Assembly: GCA_963794685.1 (NCBI GenBank) | Contig: CAWCFK010000010.1 | Coordinates: forward strand, 248,001 to 312,000 | Source of the DNA: CAVTWH01 sp963794685 | GTDB lineage: Bacteria; Actinomycetota; Actinomycetes; Mycobacteriales; Micromonosporaceae | Length of the DNA stretch: 64,000 nt | Direction: 5' to 3' | Shown: positions 53,465 through 60,611 of the stretch, in pieces | How positions within the stretch are numbered: position 1 is the stretch's first letter | Layout: each line of letters starts with the position of its first letter | Translations under genes and position numbers: made by a program | The notes under the pieces: generated by a model | Told to the model about the DNA's origin: nothing | The model's database searches: none | The model's input: the letters and a program-made list of their open reading frames with translations, nothing else

Positions 53465-53989
53465 ATGGATACCCGCCCGGCCACTCCCGGAGACGCCGAG
53501 GACATCGCTGCCATCCAGGTACACACCTGGCAGGTGGCGTACGCCGGGATCGTGCCGGCCGAGGTCCTCGCCGACAAGCAGCCGACCCCGGACGCGGCCG
53601 GGATGCGCGAGTACTTCAGCCGCCCGGACCGGCGCGGGGCCACCCTGGTGGCCGTGGACGACGCCGCAACAGTGCTCGGCTACACCCACTACGGCCCGGC
53701 CCGCGCGGACACCGGCACGGACGACGAGGGCGAGATCTACGCGATCTATGTGCGGCCACCGCACTGGAGCACCGGCGCGGGCCGGGCGCTGCTGACCGGC
53801 GCGCTGGCCGACCTGGCCGTGCAGGGCCGCACGGTGGTGCGGCTATGGGTGTTCGGCGACAACGACCGGGCGCGCCGTTTTTACCAGTTGGGCGGATTCG
53901 TCGCGGACGGGCTGGACCGGGTCGAGCGGTTTCCGGACGGGACCGGCTTCGTCGACCTCACCGAGGTGCGGATGACCCGGGTCGGCTGA
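53465..53989 (+). CDS. GNAT-family N-acetyltransferase
   Basis: This 174-residue GNAT protein has RPATPGDAEDIAAIQVHTWQVAYAGIVPAEVL, the acetyl-CoA-binding strand and loop IYAIYVRPPHWSTGAGRALLTGALADL (motif A, R/Q-X2-G-X-G/A variant) and VFGDNDRARRFYQLGGFVADGLD (motif B). The acceptor is unknown. Its 3' part lies opposite the end of the GT87 gene, so the two coding regions overlap tail to tail for 147 bp. The short gap to the ycaQ-type gene holds divergent promoters. Confidence 0.88.
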   Translation: MDTRPATPGDAEDIAAIQVHTWQVAYAGIVPAEVLADKQPTPDAAGMREYFSRPDRRGATLVAVDDAATVLGYTHYGPARADTGTDDEGEIYAIYVRPPHWSTGAGRALLTGALADLAVQGRTVVRLWVFGDNDRARRFYQLGGFVADGLDRVERFPDGTGFVDLTEVRMTRVG

Positions 53990-55195
53990 CCGGGCCGGCG
54001 CAGCGCGGTCCACCCGGGCGATCGGCACCAGCACCAGCAGCGCCAGGCTGGCGAGCACATAGGCGTTGCCGCCGAGCATGACACGCAGGTTCAGGCCGTA
54101 GGAGAAGTGCCAGATCGTCCGGCTGCACAGCAGCACGTACAGGCCGGCCGCCAGGACGAGCAGCATCCGACCGCGCCAGCCGCCGGCCGCGAAGCCCCGG
54201 TCCACCAGCAGCAGCAGCGCGGGGACCAACCAGACCAGGTGGTGTACCCAGGTGACCGGGCTGACCAGGCAGCCCACCACGGCGGTCAGCGCGAAGCCGA
54301 GCAGCTCGTCGCCCTGCTTCGCGGCCCGCCACACCCGCCACGCCCAGAGCGCCAGGGTCGCCGCCACCACGAACAGGTAGATCTTGGGGTGGAACCAGAA
54401 CGGGTTGAGCCGGCCTATCGAGCCCCGCAACGACTGATTCGCCACGCTGGCCAGGTTGCCCACCCGGTTGGTGTCCCACAGCGCCTCGGTGAAGAACACC
54501 CGGGAGGAGTTCGGGGCGATCACCATTGCCGCGATGGTCGCCACCGCCGCCGTCGCGGTGGACACCGCGGCCGCCCGCCAGCGCCGGGTGATCACCAGGT
54601 ACAGGATGAAGATGGCCGGGGTCAGCTTGATCGCGGCGGCCAGGCCGATGCCGACGCCACCCCACTTGCGCCCGCGCAGCACCCCGTACAGGAAGTCGCC
54701 GGTGACCAGGGCGACCAGGAGCAGGTTCACCTGCCCGAACAGCACGGTTTCGCGCACCGGCTCGAAGACGGCGGCGAGCGCGCAGAACACCCCGATCGTG
54801 TACCACCGCGACCAGCCCTGCCGGGCGATCAACGGGTCGACGAACCAGGTGATCACCACCAGCGAGCACAGCACGGTGGCCGCCGTGGCCAGCGTGGTGA
54901 CCACGCCCCAGGGCAGGAACGCCATCGGCAGCATGGTGATCGCGCCGAACGGCGGGTAGGTGAAGCCGTACTGGGAGAACGGCTTGAGGTAGTCGTAGAT
55001 CGCCCCGTGGTCGAGCACCCAGTAGCGCACGGCGCCGTCGTAGACCTGCAGGTCGAAGAACTGGTGCCGGTCGGCGTACCGGACGAGCAGCGCCCAGGCG
55101 GCGAGCGTCAGCAGGCACAGCACCACCACCCGCTGCGGATCGCCCCACAGCCGCCGCGACCGGCCGGCCCGCGCCGACCCTGTCCGCTCTACCAC
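53843..55195 (-). CDS. GT87-type (DUF2029) polyprenyl-phosphate mannosyltransferase-like membrane protein
   Basis: This integral membrane GT-C glycosyltransferase of about 450 residues has QFFDLQVYDGAVRYWVLDHGAIYDY with the acidic outer-loop motif, FTYPPFGAITMLPMAFLPW, VFEPVRETVLFGQVNLLLVALV and GIGLAAAIKLTPAIFILYLV, and at least nine helices. The family adds mannose or arabinose from lipid carriers in actinobacterial cell-wall glycans. GTG 55195 is chosen from GGGAGGACAGCG just upstream. After the last helix a tail of about 50 residues runs antisense through the GNAT gene and looks like read-through rather than conserved sequence. Confidence 0.86.
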   Translation of the reverse strand: MVERTGSARAGRSRRLWGDPQRVVVLCLLTLAAWALLVRYADRHQFFDLQVYDGAVRYWVLDHGAIYDYLKPFSQYGFTYPPFGAITMLPMAFLPWGVVTTLATAATVLCSLVVITWFVDPLIARQGWSRWYTIGVFCALAAVFEPVRETVLFGQVNLLLVALVTGDFLYGVLRGRKWGGVGIGLAAAIKLTPAIFILYLVITRRWRAAAVSTATAAVATIAAMVIAPNSSRVFFTEALWDTNRVGNLASVANQSLRGSIGRLNPFWFHPKIYLFVVAATLALWAWRVWRAAKQGDELLGFALTAVVGCLVSPVTWVHHLVWLVPALLLLVDRGFAAGGWRGRMLLVLAAGLYVLLCSRTIWHFSYGLNLRVMLGGNAYVLASLALLVLVPIARVDRAAPARSADPGHPHLGEVDEAGPVRKPLDPVQPVRDESAQLVKTARPVVVAEHP

Positions 55196-55262
55196 CGCTG
55201 TCCTCCCCAGCTCCCGGCCGGTCCCTCGGGACAGGTCCGCACCGACCCGTACGCTGGCCGGC

Positions 55263-55877
55263 ATGGCGATCGGATTCGTACGGCCGGCGCGCGAACCGGA
55301 CGCGGCCGAGATCGCCCGCATCCAATTGTCGACGTGGCGCACAGCCTACCGGCGGCTGTTGCCGCGCCACGTGCTGGCGCAGCTCGACGAGGACTACCTG
55401 CGGCGGCAGTGGCTGGCAGCCATCACCCAGCCGCCGAGCCGCCGGCACCGGGTGCTGATCGCGGTGGAGCAGGGCGAGCAGGACCACCTGGTGGGCTTCG
55501 CGGCCAGCGGCCCGGCGGACGAGGCGGCGCTCGCGCCCGGGGAACCGCCGCTGCCCGACTATGTGGTCGCGGTCACAGACCTGTTGGTGGAGCCACGCTG
55601 GGGCCGGCGCGGGCACGGCAGCCGGCTGCTGGCCGCGTGCGTGGACCTGTGGCGCGAAGACGGCTACGACACCGCCGTGGCGTGGGCGTACGAGGGTGAC
55701 CCGGCGACGCTGAAGTTCCTCGGCAGCGCCGGTTGGCAGCCGGACGGCGCGGGCCGGGCGCTGGACGTGGAGGACATGCTGGTCCCGCAGGTGCGGCTGC
55801 ACACCGACCTGAGCCCCCAGGCCAAGCCCGCGGACGCCGACGAAGGCGGGGCGGCGGGCAGCGGGTCAGTCGAGTAG
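55263..55877 (+). CDS. GNAT-family N-acetyltransferase
   Basis: This 204-residue GNAT protein has FVRPAREPDAAEIARIQLSTWRTAYRRLLPRHVLAQL, VAVTDLLVEPRWGRRGHGSRLLAACVDLW (acetyl-CoA motif A) and AWAYEGDPATLKFLGSAGWQPDG. The N-terminal part resembles the GNAT at 53465 (AEIARIQ..TW..AYRR), so the two may be distant paralogues flanking the GT87 gene. TACGCT (55250-55255) stands 7 bp before the ATG, a leaderless promoter. It overlaps the end of dapB by 12 bp. Confidence 0.88.
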   Translation: MAIGFVRPAREPDAAEIARIQLSTWRTAYRRLLPRHVLAQLDEDYLRRQWLAAITQPPSRRHRVLIAVEQGEQDHLVGFAASGPADEAALAPGEPPLPDYVVAVTDLLVEPRWGRRGHGSRLLAACVDLWREDGYDTAVAWAYEGDPATLKFLGSAGWQPDGAGRALDVEDMLVPQVRLHTDLSPQAKPADADEGGAAGSGSVE

Positions 55878-56624
55878 CGAGCCAAGGCCCAAGGTCAGAC
55901 CGGGGCGGCGCACCACCGACCGGATGGCCAGCAGCACCCCGGGCATGAACGAGGCCCGGTCCAGTGAGTCGTGCCGGATGGTCAGCGTCTCCCCTGCGGT
56001 GCCGAACAGCACCTCCTGGTGTGCGACCAGGCCCGATGCGCGGACCGAGTGCACCCGGACGCCGTTGACGTCGGCGCCGCGCGCGCCGGCCAACTCCTCC
56101 TTGGTGGCATCGGGCATGCCGGGCAGGTTGGCCGCGGCGCGGGCCGCCGCGATCGCCGAAGCGGTGGCCATTGCGGTGCCGCTGGGCGCGTCCAACTTTC
56201 GCGGGTGGTGCTGCTCGATGATCTCGACGGACTCGAAGAACCGGGCGGCGCGGGCAGCGAACTCCATCATCAGCACCGCGCCCACCCCGAAGTTCGGGGC
56301 GATGATCACGCCGACGTCCGGCTTGTGGGCCAGCCAGTGCCGGACCCGCTCCAGCCGCTGCTCGGTGAAGCCACTGGTACCCACGACCACGTTGATGCCC
56401 TGGTCGATGCACCAGTGCAGGTTGTCCATCACCACGTCCGGCGTGGTGAAGTCGACGACCACCTCGGCGCCGGCGTCGGAGGCGTTGAACAGCCAGTCAC
56501 CCTGGTCGACCATGGCGACCAGCTCCAGGTCGTCGGTCGCGTCGACGGCCTTGCACACCTCAACGCCCATCCGGCCGCGCGCCCCGAGCACGCCGACCCG
56601 GATCAGCTCCGGTTCGTCAGTCAC
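55866..56624 (-). CDS. dapB: 4-hydroxy-tetrahydrodipicolinate reductase
   Basis: This 252-residue enzyme of the diaminopimelate pathway works directly after DapA. It has the nucleotide-binding start RVGVLGARGRMGVEVCKAVDA, VVDFTTPDVVMDN, VVGTSGF and the catalytic block VEIIEQHHPRKLDAPSGTAMATA, where the H-H-X-X-K-X-D-A-P-S-G-T-A signature is complete. It lies 13 kb from dapA in this window. GTG 56624 follows TAACCT (56631-56636, minus strand) after 6 bp, a leaderless promoter. Confidence 0.95.
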   Translation of the reverse strand: MTDEPELIRVGVLGARGRMGVEVCKAVDATDDLELVAMVDQGDWLFNASDAGAEVVVDFTTPDVVMDNLHWCIDQGINVVVGTSGFTEQRLERVRHWLAHKPDVGVIIAPNFGVGAVLMMEFAARAARFFESVEIIEQHHPRKLDAPSGTAMATASAIAAARAAANLPGMPDATKEELAGARGADVNGVRVHSVRASGLVAHQEVLFGTAGETLTIRHDSLDRASFMPGVLLAIRSVVRRPGLTLGLGSLLD

Positions 56625-56729
56625 GCGCTGAGGTTAACCCACGCCCTGGCGGCGCAGCCGCGCCACTCCACGATCAGCGACCCGACCCGGGATGTCGGGC
56701 CGGTTGCCCGATCGGGATGCTCGACAGGG

Positions 56730-57617
56730 TCAGGCGCTGACCGTGGCGGCGTGCGCCGGGCAGCGGCGTTCCGGTGCCGGCGCGGTGCGCAACCGCTCCA
56801 GCAGCAGCCGGTCGGCCTCGCCCACCGGGGTGTAGACCACCACCCGGGTGTCCGGGGCGGTCAGGATGGCCAGGCTGGTGGAGTAGGTGTGCAGCCGCTC
56901 GGTGTCGCTGACCCAGAACTCCTTGCGGATCGTTCCCGGACCGGCCACGTCGTGCGCCGCCCACATCCGGACGAACTCGGGGCTCGCCTCGGACAGCCGC
57001 TGGACCAGCCCGGTCCAGGCCGGCTCGCCCACGTGCCGACCGAACGCCGCCCGGAAGATGGCCAGCATCTGAGCCAACTCAGCGCTCCGGCGCACCACGC
57101 ACGAGCAGCACTGCGGCACCGTGAACAGCTGCCACAGCGCGTTGCGCTCGGCCGGCGCGGCGCGGGCCAGGGCGGGGAAGATGGCCGCGTAGGTGACGTT
57201 CCAGGCGAGCAGGTCGTAGCGGCCGTTGTAGACGGCGGCCGGCAACGGCACCAGACCGTCCAGAATGGAGCGGACCTCGGGGTCGACGGTGGCCGGGGTC
57301 GGCGACTCGGGTACCGCCGGCACATCGGCCAGGTGGTAGAGGTGCTCCCGCTCGGCCCGGTCCAGGCGCAGCGTCCGGGCCACCGCGTCGAGGATCTGCA
57401 CGCTCGCGTTGATCCGCCGGCCCTGCTCCAGCCAGGTGTACCAGGTGACACCCACGCCGGAGAGCTGGGCCACCTCCTCGCGGCGCAGTCCGGGGGTACG
57501 CCGGCGCGGGCCGGGTGGCAGCCCGACGGCAGCCGGAGTCAGCCGCTCGCGCCGGCTGCGCAGGAACCGGGCGAGCTCGTCGCGGCGGTGCGCGCTCGCA
57601 GCGGCAGTGGCGGTCAC
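56730..57617 (-). CDS. XRE helix-turn-helix regulator with MmyB-like ligand domain
   Basis: The helix-turn-helix (LARFLRSRRERLTPAAVGLP, RRTPGLRREEVAQLSGVGVTWYTWLEQGRRINASVQILDAVARTLRLDRAEREHLYHLA) is followed by an MmyB-like PAS-type ligand-binding domain (YNGRYDLLAWNVTYAAIFPAL, WTGLVQRLSEASPEFVRMWAAHDVAGPGTIRKEFWVSD). Such regulators bind fatty acids or other small hydrophobic molecules and often control a neighbouring dehydrogenase or exporter. GTG 57617 places the start right before the helix-turn-helix. It is divergent from the MFS gene. Confidence 0.9.
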   Translation of the reverse strand: MTATAAASAHRRDELARFLRSRRERLTPAAVGLPPGPRRRTPGLRREEVAQLSGVGVTWYTWLEQGRRINASVQILDAVARTLRLDRAEREHLYHLADVPAVPESPTPATVDPEVRSILDGLVPLPAAVYNGRYDLLAWNVTYAAIFPALARAAPAERNALWQLFTVPQCCSCVVRRSAELAQMLAIFRAAFGRHVGEPAWTGLVQRLSEASPEFVRMWAAHDVAGPGTIRKEFWVSDTERLHTYSTSLAILTAPDTRVVVYTPVGEADRLLLERLRTAPAPERRCPAHAATVSA

Positions 57618-57719
57618 CGCTCCATCGTGCCCGGTGCCCCGTGCCGGTACCAGGTGGTGGTGGTACCAGGATGAGCGGGCACTCCCCAGCTCGGCGGCCC
57701 TGCGCCGAGGGTAACCGTC
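57618..57719. promoter_or_regulatory. divergent XRE / MFS control region
   Basis: The 102-bp gap contains two direct copies of GGTACCAGG (around 57644 and 57660), 16 bp apart, each holding the palindrome GGTACC. The outer ends GTGCCCGG and GCGGGCAC are partly complementary. The repeats are a likely XRE-regulator operator covering the MFS promoter. Confidence 0.4.
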
Positions 57720-59114
57720 ATGAGCAGTCAGCTTCTCACCCGACCAGCCGCCGCCCCGCCGACCCGGACCCGATCCGGACTGCTGCTCGCGGTCCTGCTC
57801 GGCGGGCAGTTCATGGCCATCCTCGACGTGTCGGTGGTCAACGTCGCCACCGCCACCATCCAGGCCGACCTGCACGCCAGCGGCGCCGCGCTGCAGTTGG
57901 TGGTGGCCGGCTACACCATCGCGTACGCCGTCTGCCTGATCACCGGCGCGCGGCTGGGTGACCGGCTGAGCCACCGCCGGGTCTTCCTCGCCGGGCTGGC
58001 CGTGTTCACCGTCGCCTCGCTGGCCTGCGGGCTGGCCCCCACGACAGGTGCGCTGGTGGCGCTACGTTTCGGGCAGGGATTCGGCGCGGCGCTGCTGGTA
58101 CCCCAGGTGTTCAGCCTCATCCAGCGCACCGTCCCGCCGCCGCTGCGGCCCCGGGCGTTCGGCCTGTACGCCGCGGTCATCGCCGGCGCCACCGTGGTCG
58201 GCCAGGTCGCCGGCGGCCTGCTGGTCAGCGCCGATGTGGCGGGTGCCGGCTGGCGGCCGGTGTTCCTGGTGAACGTGCCGGTCGGGCTGCTGCTACTGGT
58301 CCTCGCGGCCCGGGTACTGCCCCGTGACCACGGCGAGCCCGGTCGGGCTCTGGACCTGCCCGGCCTGCTCACCCTCGCGACAGCGGTGCTGCTATTGGTA
58401 GTGCCGCTGGTCCTCGGGCACGAGGAGCACTGGCCACTGTGGTGCTGGCTGCTGCTGGCCGGGTCGGTACCGGCGTTCGGGGTCTTCGCGCTGACCCAGC
58501 GCCGGGCCACCGCCCCGCTGGTACCCGGCGTGGTGCTGCGCGCCCCCGGCGTCGGCCCGGCGCTCGCCGCGCTCTTCGCCGCGATGGCCGCGTATGCCGG
58601 CTTCCTGTTCGCCACCGCGCTGCACCTGCAACTGGGCCTGGACTACCCGGCGCTGCGGGCCGGGCTGACGTTCGCGGTCGGCGCCACCGGCTTCGCGCTG
58701 GCCAGCCTCAACTGGCGGCGGCTGCCGGCCTCGTGGCAGCCCCGGCTGCCGGCGGTGGGGTTGTCGGTCGGCGCGCTCGGGCTGGCCGCCACCGCGGTCG
58801 GGGTACACGCCGGAACCGGCCTGCCGCCGCTGTTCTGGCTCGGTCAGGCGCTGTTCGGGCTGGGCTTCGGGGCCAGCTTCGCACCCCTGATCACGGTGGC
58901 CCTGGCCCGGGTGCCGGTCACGCTGGCGGCCGACGCGAGCGGGCTGCTCACCACCATGACCCAGCTGGCTCAGGTGATCGGCGTCGCCACCTTCGGCACG
59001 CTGTACCTGACCCGCCACCCGTCCGGGTCGGCGCTCGCCGTGGTCTGCGCGCTCGGCGCGGCGGCCGCCCTGGTGGCGGCGCTGGCCGCGCTCCCGCTGA
59101 CCCGCCGCCGCTGA
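57720..59114 (+). CDS. DHA2-type MFS exporter
   Basis: This protein of 464 residues has about 13-14 hydrophobic segments. LLLAVLLGGQFMAILDVSVVNVATATIQADLHASGAALQLVVAGYTIAYA is the DHA2 opening with LDVSVVNVA. GARLGDRLSHRRVFLAGL is motif A, and LRFGQGFGAALLVPQVFSLI and GATVVGQVAGGLLVSAD (motif C) follow. It probably exports drugs or an endogenous metabolite using the proton gradient. It is divergent from the MmyB-like regulator, the probable controller, and unrelated in operon to dapB or the M16 gene. Confidence 0.92.
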   Translation: MSSQLLTRPAAAPPTRTRSGLLLAVLLGGQFMAILDVSVVNVATATIQADLHASGAALQLVVAGYTIAYAVCLITGARLGDRLSHRRVFLAGLAVFTVASLACGLAPTTGALVALRFGQGFGAALLVPQVFSLIQRTVPPPLRPRAFGLYAAVIAGATVVGQVAGGLLVSADVAGAGWRPVFLVNVPVGLLLLVLAARVLPRDHGEPGRALDLPGLLTLATAVLLLVVPLVLGHEEHWPLWCWLLLAGSVPAFGVFALTQRRATAPLVPGVVLRAPGVGPALAALFAAMAAYAGFLFATALHLQLGLDYPALRAGLTFAVGATGFALASLNWRRLPASWQPRLPAVGLSVGALGLAATAVGVHAGTGLPPLFWLGQALFGLGFGASFAPLITVALARVPVTLAADASGLLTTMTQLAQVIGVATFGTLYLTRHPSGSALAVVCALGAAAALVAALAALPLTRRR

Positions 59115-59266
59115 TCACCGGCCCGCCGCGGATCGCCGATCCTCCGGGATGACCGGCAGCCCGGTGATCGGGAGGATCGGGGTAGCCCTGGCAGCACGGA
59201 TCCTTCGTGATCACAGCCGGCCCGCAGCGCCCGACGGGAGTCGGTGCGGCGGGCCGGCGGTGATCA
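59112..59266. terminator. nested inverted repeats between convergent MFS and M16 genes
   Basis: An inner hairpin CCGATCCTCC (59136-59145) / GGAGGATCGG (59171-59180) sits inside an outer stem. The outer stem is TGATCACC-GGCCCGCCG (59112-59128) pairing with CGGCGGGCC-GGC-GGTGATCA (59247-59266), with one 3-base bulge. It begins at the MFS stop codon and likely terminates transcription of both converging genes. Confidence 0.55.
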
Positions 59267-59304
59267 GGTCAGGCAGGTCAGGTCGGTCAGACGGGGCAGC
59301 CGGG

Positions 59305-60603
59305 TCAGGTCAGCGAGGGCATCTCGTCGAGCGGGCCGATGGCGGCCAACGACATCGGCCGGTCGAGGATCTCGGCGGCGATCGCCCGGACCTCGTCCAC
59401 GGTCACCGCGTCGACGGCGGCCAGCAGCTCGTCCACGGAGAGCAGCCGGTCGTAGAGCAGTTCGCCCTTGCCGAGCCGGCTCATCCGGGAGCCGGTGTCC
59501 TCCAGGCCCAGTACCAGCGCGCCCTTGGTCATTCCCTTGCCCCGGACCACTTCGGCGTCGGTCAGCCCGTGCGCGGCGACCTCGGCGAGGCCGTCGCGGA
59601 TCAGGTCGAGCACCTCGCCGACCTTGCCGGGGGCGCAGCCCGCGTAGACCGCGAACAGGCCGGCCTCGGCGTACTGGGCAGTGTAGGAGTACACCGAGTA
59701 GGCCAGGCCGCGCTTCTCCCGGATCTCCTGGAACAGCCGGGAGGACATCCCGCCGCCGAGGGAGTTGTTCAGCACGCCCAGCGCGAACCGGCGCGGGTCG
59801 AGCCGGCCGAGCGCGGGTACCCCGAGGGCGACGTGCGCCTGCTCGGTGTCCTTGTCCCGCAGGTCGGTACGGGCCCGCCGGCCGGGCACCTTTGCGCTCG
59901 GATCCCGGTGTGCCAGCGGGGTTCCCGGACCGGTGTCCAGTGGCGAGCCGGCCAGCGCCCGCCGCACCTGGCGGACCACGGCTGCATGGTCGAGGTTCCC
60001 GGCCGCCGCCAGTACCAGCGTCGACGGCGTGTAGCGGGTGCGGTAGAAGCGGTGGATCCGGTCCCGGCTCATCGGGGTGATCGTCTCCAGCGTGCCGGAG
60101 ACCAGCCGCCCCAACGGGTGCGCCCCGTACAGCGCGCCGGCCAGCACGTCGTGCACCTCGTCGCCGGGCTCGTCCTCGTGCATGGCGATCTCTTCGAGGA
60201 TCACCCCGCGCTCGGTCTCCACATCGGAGTCGGCGAGCACCGAGTTGGCCACCGCGTCCACCAGCACGTCCACCGCGAGTGCCGCATCGGTGTCGAGCAC
60301 CCGCGCGTAGTAGCAGGTGTACTCCTTGGTGGTGAAGGCGTTGGTCTCGCCACCCACCGCCTCGATCTGCGCGGAGATGTCCAGCGCGGTGCGCTTCTCG
60401 GTGCCCTTGAACAGCAGGTGTTCCAGGAAGTGCGAGGCGCCGGACATGGTCGGCGCCTCGTCACGCGAGCCGACCCCGACCCACACGCCGACCGAGAAGC
60501 TGCGGCTACCGGGGACGGCCTCGGTGATGATCCGCAGACCGGAGGGGAGCACGGTGCGCCGCACCGTACCCCCCAACTGGTCTGTCTTTGTTCGGTTGGG
60601 CAC
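59305..60603 (-). CDS. M16 (pitrilysin) family zinc peptidase, PepR/YmxG-like
   Basis: This 432-residue zinc metallopeptidase has the inverted HXXEH motif in GASHFLEHLLFKGTEKR (H58, E61, H62), with the third metal ligand glutamate in ETERGVILEEIAMHEDEPG. The second, inactive half has GMSSRLFQEIREKRGLAYSVYSY. The gene position after pnp is that of mycobacterial pepR. GTG 60603 starts 8 bp after the pnp stop, so the genes are co-transcribed. It probably degrades peptides or processes small proteins. Confidence 0.93.
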   Translation of the reverse strand: MPNRTKTDQLGGTVRRTVLPSGLRIITEAVPGSRSFSVGVWVGVGSRDEAPTMSGASHFLEHLLFKGTEKRTALDISAQIEAVGGETNAFTTKEYTCYYARVLDTDAALAVDVLVDAVANSVLADSDVETERGVILEEIAMHEDEPGDEVHDVLAGALYGAHPLGRLVSGTLETITPMSRDRIHRFYRTRYTPSTLVLAAAGNLDHAAVVRQVRRALAGSPLDTGPGTPLAHRDPSAKVPGRRARTDLRDKDTEQAHVALGVPALGRLDPRRFALGVLNNSLGGGMSSRLFQEIREKRGLAYSVYSYTAQYAEAGLFAVYAGCAPGKVGEVLDLIRDGLAEVAAHGLTDAEVVRGKGMTKGALVLGLEDTGSRMSRLGKGELLYDRLLSVDELLAAVDAVTVDEVRAIAAEILDRPMSLAAIGPLDEMPSLT

Positions 60604-60611
60604 TCCCGGAC

